Positions 41,849-51,117 of a DNA stretch of 64,000 bases are shown here, one piece after another (the first letter of the stretch is position 1; the number at the start of each line of letters is the position of its first letter). A model generated the notes under the pieces. The model had not been told where the DNA came from. It saw only the letters and a list, made by a program, of their open reading frames with translations, and did no database searches. The position numbers were made by a program, and so were the translations under genes. The DNA comes from Mucilaginibacter jinjuensis (GTDB lineage Bacteria; Bacteroidota; Bacteroidia; Sphingobacteriales; Sphingobacteriaceae), in the NCBI RefSeq assembly GCF_028596025.1, contig NZ_CP117167.1, positions 3,844,001 through 3,908,000 of the forward strand, written 5' to 3'.

Positions 41849-44800
41849 GTGGGAGTTAGGCAATTTAGCTTTGGCAGCAATACTGTTAGGGTAATACATC
41901 TATTTATCATTGCTTTGGCGATGGTTGTTTTAAGCCTGCCTGCTTATGCGCAAACAAAGGTGTCCTTATCATTGCGCCGTGCAACGTTCGAGGAGTTTCT
42001 CAACGCCATTAAACAGCAAACCAATTACCGCTTTGTTTACAGCCCTGCCGACTTACCCAACAAACAAATCAGCCTAAAAGTTAAAAACCAGGAAGCTTTA
42101 TCTGTATTGGATAAACAATTTACCGGTACCGATTATACATACACCCTGCTTGCCGATAACCTGATTGCCGTTAGCCCCCGCAACCTCAATACAAATAAAA
42201 TTACCATTAGCGGAATTATAATCAATAGTGAGGGTATTGCTATGCAGGGTGTTTCTATCACCTTACCCAGTAGTAAAAACGGTACGGTTACAGATGAGAA
42301 AGGGCAATTCTCAATCAGTGTTCTCCCGGGTCAAAAGTTGATCATCTCACATATTGGCTACAAAAGCCAGGATATAGCATTGCAACTAAGCATTGGCCAT
42401 TTGATTATTGCATTGGAACAAAACCTCAACCAGCTAAATGAAATTGTAGTTACCGCCCTAAACATCGGCAAAGAAGACCGGAAAGTAGGTTACGCTGTAA
42501 GCACGATTAACGGTGATGATATTACCCGTGCCCGCGAAGCCAATATGGTGATGGATTTAGAGGGCAAAGTAGCAGGCTTAAATATCAGCGGGGTTTATGG
42601 CGGGCCTTCCTCCTCTTCACGGATCTTACTGCGCGGTGCGACCAGTATGAATGCGGGTTCGCCGTTAGTAATTTTAAATGGTGTGCCTATTGATAACACC
42701 CAACGCGGCAGTGCAAACGAATACGGTGGTGCAGATTACGGCGATGGTATCAGTAACTTAAATCCCGATGATATTGATAAACTTACCGTTTTGAAGGGCT
42801 CTGCGGCTTCGGCCCTGTATGGTGCAAGGGCTGCCAATGGCGTGATCATTGTAACCACTAAAACTGCTAAAAAGAATACGGGAATTGCAGTTGAATATAA
42901 CATGAACCTGTCGTACGATAAGGCAGTGAACAATACCGATTTTCAATATGTATACGGGCAGGGTATACAAAACAAACGGCCAAATGACCTGGAAAACGCC
43001 ATTGCATCGAGCCTCTCGAGCTGGGGTGAAAAACTGGATGGCCAGCCGAGCGTGCAACTAAATGGCACAACTCAACCTTATGTAGCTGTAAAAGATAATG
43101 TGCAGCAGTTTTATCGCGCCGGCCCATCATTCACCAATACCGTTGCCGTGAGCGGAGGTAATGATAAGGGAATTTTTCGTCTGTCAGCATCCAATCTTAG
43201 TTACGAATCAGTGTTGCCTAATAGCGGCCTTAACCGTAAAACCATCAATTTAAATACCGGGTACGATATTACACCGCGCCTTAACGTAAGTTTTTACGGC
43301 AACTATGTTTACGAGCTCGGCAAAAACAGATCATACCTGAGCGATGGGCCGATGAACGCAAATTACGGTATCGAGTTTCTGGCTACCAGTGCGCAACAGG
43401 CTTTATTAAAACCTGGCTTCGACCCTCAAACTGGTGTTGAAACAACCTGGAATAGCGATGAATATAAAACCAACCCATACTTTGTAATTAACAAACAGGT
43501 TGATAATTCAACCCGCAACCGTTTTATAACCTCTACTGTTGCCCGGTATAAAATTGCCGACCGTACTTATTTACAGGCACGTTTCGGCTACGATATAAGC
43601 AATGATAACCTGCTTAATGTTTTACCTACCGGCACAGCATTTACTATTAACCAGCAAGGCACACTTAACGATAAAATTAACAGCCAAACTTACGAGCTCA
43701 ATACCGATCTACTTTTCACTACAAACAGAAATATAACCAAAGATCTAAGCTTCGATTTTTCGGCAGGGGGCAATTTCCGTAAACGATACCAGGATCAATT
43801 GGTTTACAGCGGCTCGCAGTTCATTATACCTTATGTGTACGAAATATCAAACCTGGCCAGTATTACTTCAACCCATAATATTTACCAGCTGGTTACAGAA
43901 TCGGCTTACTATACTGCCGATTTAAATTTTAAGCGTTATTTAAACCTCTCCATAACCGGGCGCGATGATGTTTACTCTACCCTGCCCTCCAACAATCGTA
44001 ACATCTTTGTGCCGGGTGTTTCAGGTAGCTTTATATTTTCAGACCTTGTTCATTTACCAGCTGTTGAGTATGGTAAACTGCGCATGAGCTTTGCCAAAAC
44101 CAGCGGCGAGCCTGGCCAGCCTTACACTACGCAAACCTATTTTACACCCGGCGACCCTATCAATAAAACACCTACCGGCGACTTTGGTCGTGATTTGCCC
44201 AACTATAACCTGAAACCATTTACCCTAAACGAGTTTGAAACAGGTATAAACCTCATGTTTTTAAATAACCGCTTAGGAATTGATGCCACTTATTTTCACC
44301 GTGTTACCAATAATGAGATTACAAATGCGGCACAGTCTGTTACAACCGGCTTTACTTCTGCGTATGTAAACCTGGGTAAGACATTGAACAAAGGCACCGA
44401 AATTGTGCTGACTGCTTTACCCGTTAAATGCCGCAATTTTAGCTGGAACATTACGTTGAATTATACGCACATTAAAAATACATTACTATCGATAGACGGC
44501 TCGAGCACCTACGTACTTACGGGTACCTACAGGCCGCTTAATGCCAATACAGCCATGGTAACAGGTAAATCCATCACCCAGATTATGGCTTACGATTATA
44601 AGCGCAATGCACAGGGACAAATTATTATTGATAACAACGGCATACCCGAGCGCGGAGATCTTAAACCTATGGGCGGCACCTTGCCAACTGATTTTGGCGG
44701 TATAACCAACACGTTCAGATACCGCAACTTCAGTCTGTCGTTTTTAGTTGATTTTAAATTGGGCAGTAAGATTCTATCGGCTACCGAGAACTACTCGTAC

Positions 44801-45205
44801 ACTTATGGCTTAAATAAAGCCACATTGGTGGGCAGGGAAACCGGTGTAGTGGCACAAGGCGTGCATGAAGATGGTACACCTAACACCATTAATGTGCCTG
44901 CTTATAATTATTACCCACAGCTGGCTTCCAATATTTCTGAGCTATCGGTTATTAATGGCAGCTTTATCAAATTCAGGCAGTTAACTTTGGGTTATACCAT
45001 TATACCACATTCGGAAAAAACGCGTTTTATTCAGTCGATAGCCATTGATCTGGTTGGCAGAAACCTGTTTACTTTGCTTAAATATTCAAAGAATATCGAC
45101 CCGGAATCTGAGTTTTCGCCCAACCTTACTTATGCAGGTATCGAGGGTGCTTCGCTCCCATCGGTACGCACATTGGGTGTAAACTTTAACATCAAATTCA
45201 GGTAG
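41849..45205 (+). CDS. SusC-family receptor with N-terminal STN signalling domain
   Basis: An outer-membrane transducer of 1118 residues that both imports a ligand and reports it to FecR. The start is GTG at 41849; the next Met lies inside the signal core. Signal peptide to about 36 (VVLSLPAYAQ), STN domain at about 38-107 (SLRRATFEEFLNAIKQQTNYRFVYSP, read in two parts), carboxypeptidase-like domain at about 115-195, plug at about 205-340 (PLVILNGVPID, ALYGARAANGVIIVTTKTAKK), barrel to the end (SVRTLGVNFNIKF). The STN domain is what separates it from the other two SusC proteins in this window. SusD follows after 3 bp. No glycosidase gene is attached to this pair. Confidence 0.94.
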   Translation: MGVRQFSFGSNTVRVIHLFIIALAMVVLSLPAYAQTKVSLSLRRATFEEFLNAIKQQTNYRFVYSPADLPNKQISLKVKNQEALSVLDKQFTGTDYTYTLLADNLIAVSPRNLNTNKITISGIIINSEGIAMQGVSITLPSSKNGTVTDEKGQFSISVLPGQKLIISHIGYKSQDIALQLSIGHLIIALEQNLNQLNEIVVTALNIGKEDRKVGYAVSTINGDDITRAREANMVMDLEGKVAGLNISGVYGGPSSSSRILLRGATSMNAGSPLVILNGVPIDNTQRGSANEYGGADYGDGISNLNPDDIDKLTVLKGSAASALYGARAANGVIIVTTKTAKKNTGIAVEYNMNLSYDKAVNNTDFQYVYGQGIQNKRPNDLENAIASSLSSWGEKLDGQPSVQLNGTTQPYVAVKDNVQQFYRAGPSFTNTVAVSGGNDKGIFRLSASNLSYESVLPNSGLNRKTINLNTGYDITPRLNVSFYGNYVYELGKNRSYLSDGPMNANYGIEFLATSAQQALLKPGFDPQTGVETTWNSDEYKTNPYFVINKQVDNSTRNRFITSTVARYKIADRTYLQARFGYDISNDNLLNVLPTGTAFTINQQGTLNDKINSQTYELNTDLLFTTNRNITKDLSFDFSAGGNFRKRYQDQLVYSGSQFIIPYVYEISNLASITSTHNIYQLVTESAYYTADLNFKRYLNLSITGRDDVYSTLPSNNRNIFVPGVSGSFIFSDLVHLPAVEYGKLRMSFAKTSGEPGQPYTTQTYFTPGDPINKTPTGDFGRDLPNYNLKPFTLNEFETGINLMFLNNRLGIDATYFHRVTNNEITNAAQSVTTGFTSAYVNLGKTLNKGTEIVLTALPVKCRNFSWNITLNYTHIKNTLLSIDGSSTYVLTGTYRPLNANTAMVTGKSITQIMAYDYKRNAQGQIIIDNNGIPERGDLKPMGGTLPTDFGGITNTFRYRNFSLSFLVDFKLGSKILSATENYSYTYGLNKATLVGRETGVVAQGVHEDGTPNTINVPAYNYYPQLASNISELSVINGSFIKFRQLTLGYTIIPHSEKTRFIQSIAIDLVGRNLFTLLKYSKNIDPESEFSPNLTYAGIEGASLPSVRTLGVNFNIKFR

Positions 45206-45208
45206 TAT

Positions 45209-46813
45209 ATGGCGATGAAAAACATTTATATCGTTTTCCTGATATGCAGTCTGTTTGTAATGGGTTGTACCAAAGCTCAGTTGGATAACATTAATACCGA
45301 TCCAACCAAGTCAACCGCCGCCAATACCGATCCTAATATTTTACTTTCTAACGCACAGTTCAATTATTCGAACATCGGGTATTACCAATTGCTGTACGAG
45401 AGCACGATGATGCAACTCTTGTCATCAACCTATTACTACTATAACAACGGCGATAAATATATTAACGTAGCCAATTTTACTGATTACCAGGGCCGTGTTT
45501 TTGATGAAGGTTACGCCCAATCGTCAACCATACGCGAAATGCAGACGCTCGCCATGCAAAAGGATTCGGTAAAATACTCAAACCTTAATGCCGTAGGGGA
45601 TATTATGTTTGTGCTGATATTACAACGCATTACCGACATGTATGGCGATGTCCCCTACTCACAAGCAGATAAAGCTACCGAGGGCATTAAATACCCTGTT
45701 TACGACCTGCAGCAGGATATTTATAACAGCATGTTAAATGATCTGAACCGCGCTGTAAATAAGCTCGATCCCAATAAATCACAACCTACAGCCGATTTAT
45801 TTTACAACGGTGATATTAATAAGTGGAAGCGTTTAGGTTATTCACTAATGCTGCGCGTAGCTATGCGCTTAACCAAAGCCGACCCGGTAACGGCACAAAA
45901 ATGGGCAGAGAAAGCAGCTGCCGGCGGCACATTTAATGATGTGAACGATAACGCCATTGTACTTACAGATGCCACCAATTATAAAAACCAGAATGGCACA
46001 TCTATTGCCATGCGTAACGCATCAGATTACCGTGAGGTGCGCTGGAGTAAAACGTTGATCGATTTTCTGCGGAATACGAATGACCCACGGCTTGGTGTAA
46101 TAGCCGAAGTTGCTAAAGATGGCTTAGCCAATAACAATAACCAAAATATGGCAGGCAATACAGACCCGGCCGTGCAAGCCGGTATGCCTAACGGATACGA
46201 TTTACAAGGCGGTACTACAGACATTCGCACTTCTCCTAACTATCCGGGCGGCACAGGTACAGGTGGCGACTTTGCCCCCTTGGGTAAGTTTTCGCGCCCG
46301 CGTACATCGGTATATCTTAAACTGGGTGGCCCCAACATCATCATGACCTATGCCGAAACCGAACTACTACTTGCCGAAGCCAGTTTACGGGGATGGAATA
46401 TAACAGGATCGGCGGCGCAACATTATGCCAATGGACTAAAAGGATCTTTGCAATCTATGGCCCAGATAGATACAGGGGCTGCCATCGCCGATGCTACTAT
46501 AGGAACTTATATAAGCGCCCACCCGCTGAATATAAGCAGTACCAATGCCGCTTTAGAAATGATCAATAACCAATATTGGGCCACAACTGGTACCGATTTT
46601 AACTTTATTGAGGCTTGGTTTAACTGGAAAAGATCCGGCTACCCTAAGCTGATACCTATAAATTATCCGGGTAATGTTACCAATGGAACCATTCCACGCC
46701 GAATGATCTACCTATCTACCGAAATACTCAATAACCCTGATAACTATAAAGCTGCGGTTGCCCGCCTGCCCGGCGGTGATGTTTTAACAGGCCGTGTTTG
46801 GTGGGATAAATAA
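45209..46813 (+). CDS. SusD-like lipoprotein (SusD-like_2 type)
   Basis: A 534-residue surface lipoprotein with lipobox FVMGC (Cys20). The layout is of the SusD-like_2 type: QLDNINTDPTKS near the start, QRITDMYGDVPYSQADKATEG around 135-155, FYNGDINKWKRLGYSLMLRVAMRL around 195-220, MTYAETELLLAEASLRGW in the C-terminal half, and WFNWKRSGYPKLIP near the end. It lies three bases after the STN-bearing SusC and forms its lid. Substrate unknown; because the N-glycan SusD is of the same branch, the two may bind related glycans. Confidence 0.92.
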   Translation: MAMKNIYIVFLICSLFVMGCTKAQLDNINTDPTKSTAANTDPNILLSNAQFNYSNIGYYQLLYESTMMQLLSSTYYYYNNGDKYINVANFTDYQGRVFDEGYAQSSTIREMQTLAMQKDSVKYSNLNAVGDIMFVLILQRITDMYGDVPYSQADKATEGIKYPVYDLQQDIYNSMLNDLNRAVNKLDPNKSQPTADLFYNGDINKWKRLGYSLMLRVAMRLTKADPVTAQKWAEKAAAGGTFNDVNDNAIVLTDATNYKNQNGTSIAMRNASDYREVRWSKTLIDFLRNTNDPRLGVIAEVAKDGLANNNNQNMAGNTDPAVQAGMPNGYDLQGGTTDIRTSPNYPGGTGTGGDFAPLGKFSRPRTSVYLKLGGPNIIMTYAETELLLAEASLRGWNITGSAAQHYANGLKGSLQSMAQIDTGAAIADATIGTYISAHPLNISSTNAALEMINNQYWATTGTDFNFIEAWFNWKRSGYPKLIPINYPGNVTNGTIPRRMIYLSTEILNNPDNYKAAVARLPGGDVLTGRVWWDK

Positions 46814-46846
46814 CCCTTTTTAACCCACCAAACACAGCGTGTTAGT

Positions 46847-48163
46847 TTATTGTTTTGGTGGCTCTTGTCGCATCAATCCCGTCAGGTTATAATAGTTTTT
46901 CAGTTGCTGCGTCATGATGTTTTCACCGGCTCCTACTTCAATTAAATCATCGTTTTCATCGGCACCGTAGCCACCCAAGGCAGCAGATCTTACATCGGCA
47001 ACATAACCCGGCCAATTGCCGCCGCTCCAGCTATAACCGAAAAAGAAGCCTTTTTTATCAGCCAGTTGCATGTGCTTTTTCCATTCCAGTTCAAACTGTA
47101 CAAATAATTCGCCAGGGCATATTGCTATTGCAATCTGGTTATTTAGTATAAGTGTTGACAAATGAACATCATATTTGAGCGATTTATGATACCGGCCTGT
47201 AAACTGCAATGAATCAGTCACATATTTAATATCAGTCTGACCATCGAGTGGTGTAATGCTTTTGGCCAGTTTCAGCACTTCCCATGCCAATAGCTCGCCG
47301 GTTCTTTCCATTGGAGCATAATTGGTTTGCACAGCATCATTGGGGCCTGATCTGCGCGGACTAATTTGTAACGCCTCGATGTTACCTCCTGCGCCCTGTA
47401 TGAAAAGGCAATTTACCTTATTGTTATAAGCTTCTTCTACCTTACGGCTCGCCACTCCGGGATAGTCGGCAGATATGGCGTAATTAAAACAAACAATATC
47501 GGCATGCATCGCATAATTCATAACCAGTGCACGGGTATTACCTTTCATGTCCTCTATCTTAATTACCCCCACTTCAGGGTCAACCGGACCAAAAGGGATA
47601 CGGTCGGGGTTTTCAACCTTGTAATGAGCGTCGCCTATCCATGATTGTTTAGCGTGCCCATCTTCACGTACAATTAAGCGATTAAAACCAAGTTGCGGAA
47701 ATGATCGTTGCCCTGCCCCTATCCTGGCTTCAAATAAATGGTTCACAGCCTCGCCAACAACCTTAATGATCTGATCTTCATAAAATGAATTGTACGGATT
47801 ACCCTGAAAAGCCATTTTGTTGCCTACCTGAGGTTCTGAATGGGTGTGGGAAGAACACAGGATCAATTGTGTAAGTCCATATTTTTCCTTGCATATTTTT
47901 TCCAGCCTGTCGCTCGTAAAAATGGCGAGGTCAACAGATACAAAAGCAAGCCGTTTGCCATTTGCATCAAGCACCAGGCTACGGGCATATACCGAATCAT
48001 GTATCGGTTCATTGGTTTTGGGCGTGATGTTGATTTTAGAGGTTCCGGCAAGCAACTTTCCATTTTCGGCAAAAGCTTTATCTAAAACGCAGCATAGGCT
48101 AACGCTGGTTACAAATAAAATCGCAAATAAGCGGAGAGTGATAGTAAGTAATTTTCTACACAT
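46847..48163 (-). CDS. Neutral/alkaline ceramidase-like hydrolase (N-terminal domain only)
   Basis: A secreted 438-residue protein with a signal segment to about 32. It resembles the N-terminal catalytic domain of neutral/alkaline non-lysosomal ceramidases: LLAGTSKINITPKTNEPIHD, LVLDANGKRLAFVSVDLAIF, the zinc-type motif CSSHTHSEPQVG, a further His in NYAMHADIVCFN, and LFIQGAGGNIEALQ. Full ceramidases are far longer, with a C-terminal Ig-like domain that is absent here. Such short versions are common in Bacteroidota glycan regions and may act on other amides or esters, so ceramide as substrate is doubtful. Convergent with the SusD gene. Confidence 0.75.
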   Translation of the reverse strand: MCRKLLTITLRLFAILFVTSVSLCCVLDKAFAENGKLLAGTSKINITPKTNEPIHDSVYARSLVLDANGKRLAFVSVDLAIFTSDRLEKICKEKYGLTQLILCSSHTHSEPQVGNKMAFQGNPYNSFYEDQIIKVVGEAVNHLFEARIGAGQRSFPQLGFNRLIVREDGHAKQSWIGDAHYKVENPDRIPFGPVDPEVGVIKIEDMKGNTRALVMNYAMHADIVCFNYAISADYPGVASRKVEEAYNNKVNCLFIQGAGGNIEALQISPRRSGPNDAVQTNYAPMERTGELLAWEVLKLAKSITPLDGQTDIKYVTDSLQFTGRYHKSLKYDVHLSTLILNNQIAIAICPGELFVQFELEWKKHMQLADKKGFFFGYSWSGGNWPGYVADVRSAALGGYGADENDDLIEVGAGENIMTQQLKNYYNLTGLMRQEPPKQ

Positions 48164-48362
48164 AATTATTTAGGATTGGTTAATACGACTTGATATCGTT
48201 TTAACCACTAATTAAGTGTATGATATTAATTTAAGCTTAATAAGTTATTAATTGCCGTTTGTGGGAGATAATTGACTTTTAGTACCTCTAAGTTTTTTAA
48301 AAGAAAGTTATTGCATTGGGATTGCTAAACGCATACGAACAGACGCAATGGGTGTTTTCATA

Positions 48363-48986
48363 TCAGAAAATTAGAATTAAAAAATGCAGAACAACGATAA
48401 AGGCAGTATATGCCAGGAAAAATTTATTATGCTGATACGCGCCTGCCGCTCCTATACAACATAGAATGGATAGTAAAAGTGAAGCAAATGTTAACGCTAC
48501 GCCCCAATAAGTTTTATAGGCGTATAAGTATACATCCAGATAATAGCCTGTTGATGAATGGGGCTCATTTTTAAATTTTAGATAGATATACGGAATTTTG
48601 TAATCTTTAATACTAAGTTTCTCTTTATCCTGTTTAGGTATATAAAAGTCAACCTGTCTATCTGTTCTAGATTTTAGCACCGGATGCTCATAATATATAT
48701 CCGGAATACTGTTAGCGGGAGCAGGTTCGTATATAAGCGCCCTGAGATTTGGTGCAATAACCCTGTTTAACCCAGAATAAGAACGGCTGAATATTGCCGG
48801 ATACTGTTCAAGCATAAAAGCATCCTCTCTATCAGATCGTGCCCCGGCAGATTTTGAAATAAAATCTGCAATTGTACCTTCCTGCTTGATATTTTCCTTA
48901 TCTACATGTACTACCTGTAAAATAAGATAGAAGAAAAAAAATAAAGGGATTAGTATAAATCCTGCTAAATAGAGATTATATCTCAT
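48363..48986 (-). CDS. Unrecognised membrane protein at the end of the T6SS module
   Basis: A 207-residue protein with no recognised family. One N-terminal membrane helix (about 6-26), a soluble extracytoplasmic part of about 120 residues, and two C-terminal helices (about 160-180 and 186-206). The central part has an Asp/Glu/Lys-rich beta segment (RQVDFYIPKQDKEKLSIKDY). It is the last gene of the minus-strand run that starts with T6SS genes, 161 bp after the PAAR-like gene. That position and topology fit an immunity protein against a membrane-acting effector, but this is inference only. Confidence 0.45.
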   Translation of the reverse strand: MRYNLYLAGFILIPLFFFFYLILQVVHVDKENIKQEGTIADFISKSAGARSDREDAFMLEQYPAIFSRSYSGLNRVIAPNLRALIYEPAPANSIPDIYYEHPVLKSRTDRQVDFYIPKQDKEKLSIKDYKIPYIYLKFKNEPHSSTGYYLDVYLYAYKTYWGVALTFASLLLSILCCIGAAGAYQHNKFFLAYTAFIVVLHFLILIF

Positions 48987-49147
48987 CTTCTATGACGATG
49001 ATGTATATTCGTTATGCCCCTGTTCGCTCTTCAAGTAATTTTAAATTATTGGCAGCTTCATTACTACCCAAATCGGCAGCCTACTATAATAACTATTACC
49101 CTTTTCATAAAGTTGATTATTAAAGACGCATCATTGCATGTAAATCA

Positions 49148-50455
49148 TCAAGCCAGATCTGCGTAGATTGAGATGCCATTACCCATATCTTCGGCCATGG
49201 CATTTGCCAGATCCATCCTTGCCGCTTCTGAATATCCCGTTGCTATAAAGGGGAACAAAAAGGCCACTAAGCCCCCGCCTTTTACACCCAACTTTCCTAA
49301 ACTTTTCATATTCTGGATTTTCACCGTATTAATGTCGGGTAAAACTTTGTTTAGGTCTCTCGGACGTACGACCTGGTTTCCGTCTTTCGAAGATTTGATC
49401 AAATTCTCCGAATACTTACCTTCTCTGATATTTTTTACTATCGCCTTGGCATCCTCATTTTTATACATTTCTCTCGGGTCTACCCCTTCTATCTTTTTTA
49501 GGTCACCGGCAAGCTGTGTTCCTTGTTTTAATTCGGTATAGTTTCCTTTAATGTCTTGAATATATTGCTTGCCGTTAAAAACAACAATCGTTTTTCCTTC
49601 AGCATCTTTGGCAAACCAACCGGTTTTTCCATCTACCTCCAGTATATCCGGGCTACCCAGATCTCCAGGTGTCATTGTAGCAGGATCTTTTGTATAACCA
49701 GGCATAATATCATTAGGATCAGCTTTATTTAAATCCTGATAATGCTGATTATCTTTCAATGAGTTTGACCGTATCAACTCTTTTTCTTCATAAGTACCAG
49801 CCGAAACAACCGCCATGGTACCCCCCATCCACATAAATATCTTTGTAACGCCCCAGGTTCCTGCTGCGGCAGCGCCCTCAGCAATGGCAAGTACAGCTCC
49901 TGCCCCGCCAAAGAATGAGGCGATAGTATTAAGTGTGGTTTCGCTGGCGTTATTAGCTTCAATTTTTTGTGCATATTTATTAGCTACAACCGAGCTAAAA
50001 ATTGGAGATAAAACACCGCCGGCATCACAAACCAGCATTGAGTTATGCGTGATTGCCCGTTCCTGATTAAACCGTACGCTCAGATGCTCAACTTTCCAAT
50101 TCCCTTTACCCAGCGCACCTGTACATTTGTGGTTTACCTGAGTTGCGTAATATGCCCCTACAGCCATAAGCCCTATACCCGCAGCTATAACCCACCCCAC
50201 CGGGTTTGATAGCAATAACGCACCTACTATTAGCCCTGCGCCGAATGCCAGAAAACTCCACATCGCATTTTTAGGGCTTTTGCAGGGAAATTCAGCATTT
50301 ACATTACGGTCAGCTATTGTCAGGAGTGTTCTTTCCTGATTTTTATTATAGAAAACACTTATCTGAGGTCTGGTATCTATAAACATCCTCGGTGAACTGT
50401 CCTTTGAAAAGGTACATATAGCGTTTACGTTTTTTGGAATATATGAGGCGCTCAT
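49148..50455 (-). CDS. PAAR-like (DUF4280-type) T6SS tip protein with inserted membrane segments
   Basis: A 435-residue protein. Residues 1-155 look like a DUF4280/PAAR-like cone whose four cysteines (Cys14 in ICTFS, Cys58, Cys111 and Cys143 in LVCDAGGVLSP) fit the family pattern. Between Cys58 and Cys111 a membrane hairpin is inserted (about 67-105, SFLAFGAGLIVGALLLSNP). A second hydrophobic region at about 180-218 follows, then a soluble region (about 220-375) with no enzyme motif I recognise, then a last hydrophobic stretch at about 390-408. Membrane segments beside a PAAR domain are typical of T6SS effectors that cross or insert into the target inner membrane. Probably a spike-tip effector or carrier. 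Confidence 0.6.
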   Translation of the reverse strand: MSASYIPKNVNAICTFSKDSSPRMFIDTRPQISVFYNKNQERTLLTIADRNVNAEFPCKSPKNAMWSFLAFGAGLIVGALLLSNPVGWVIAAGIGLMAVGAYYATQVNHKCTGALGKGNWKVEHLSVRFNQERAITHNSMLVCDAGGVLSPIFSSVVANKYAQKIEANNASETTLNTIASFFGGAGAVLAIAEGAAAAGTWGVTKIFMWMGGTMAVVSAGTYEEKELIRSNSLKDNQHYQDLNKADPNDIMPGYTKDPATMTPGDLGSPDILEVDGKTGWFAKDAEGKTIVVFNGKQYIQDIKGNYTELKQGTQLAGDLKKIEGVDPREMYKNEDAKAIVKNIREGKYSENLIKSSKDGNQVVRPRDLNKVLPDINTVKIQNMKSLGKLGVKGGGLVAFLFPFIATGYSEAARMDLANAMAEDMGNGISIYADLA

Positions 50456-50502
50456 TATCTATAAATTAATTGTTAAAATTGGCTCTTCTTATTAATAAAA
50501 TT

Positions 50503-51051
50503 TTAGCTTGCTTTTGCATACCACTCTGCTCCAAGCTTTTGTAAGCTACGCGCAGTATTTTTTTTAATTAAGGTGAACTGTAATTCCCTTTTTGCAACAA
50601 CTAAAAAGTTTCTTAACATTTGAGCTTTTTGTTTATCAACCTTTTCTGATATGTTAATATCTGTAAAGTCAATCTTTTTCCCATTTTTTAATAGTATTTG
50701 GATTGATATAAAAGATTTTTCTACCTGTTCGTAATTGTAACTATAAAAGCCGGCTACGTCTTTTTTCGGATATACCTCGGGATCTTTATCATCATACAGA
50801 ACGTATAAAGAGTCCTTATCGAAATAAATAGTTACGGACTTTGAGAGAAATTTAATAACCGAAAGAACAATTAGCCCTGAGATGAAAAAAGTAAATATCA
50901 GGCCCAATACACCAAAGTATCTCATGCCCATTTCGCCATATAAAAAACATAATGGAACAACTATGATCAGCCCCAATAAATAATTTATATAATAAGGAAA
51001 TGTAACCACCTTATTCAATAAAAACCGCTGTGTATATTGCTGCGTTTCCAT
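50503..51051 (-). CDS. Unrecognised two-pass membrane protein with PH-like cytosolic part
   Basis: A 182-residue protein: a short N-terminus, two close membrane helices (about 22-40 and 45-67), then a soluble domain of about 110 residues with alternating beta strands (VTIYFDKDSLYVLYDDKD, SFISIQILLKNGKKIDFTDI) and a C-terminal helix. This topology resembles small bacterial PH-like membrane proteins. It lies between the VgrG-adjacent unknown gene and the PAAR-like gene, 48 bp upstream of the latter. Possible immunity protein or T6SS accessory; I cannot decide. Confidence 0.45.
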   Translation of the reverse strand: METQQYTQRFLLNKVVTFPYYINYLLGLIIVVPLCFLYGEMGMRYFGVLGLIFTFFISGLIVLSVIKFLSKSVTIYFDKDSLYVLYDDKDPEVYPKKDVAGFYSYNYEQVEKSFISIQILLKNGKKIDFTDINISEKVDKQKAQMLRNFLVVAKRELQFTLIKKNTARSLQKLGAEWYAKAS

Positions 51052-51117
51052 AAGTATTTTAAATACGTTTACACCAATGGCAACTAAGATTTAATGCTAG
51101 TACATTACTTGTCGTTA

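Noticed and set aside
48164..48362. Gap between the ceramidase-like gene and the last T6SS-region gene, searched for RNA genes or attachment sites
   Set aside because: AT-rich with only a TTAAGCTTAA palindrome; no tRNA, att-like repeat or terminator seen.
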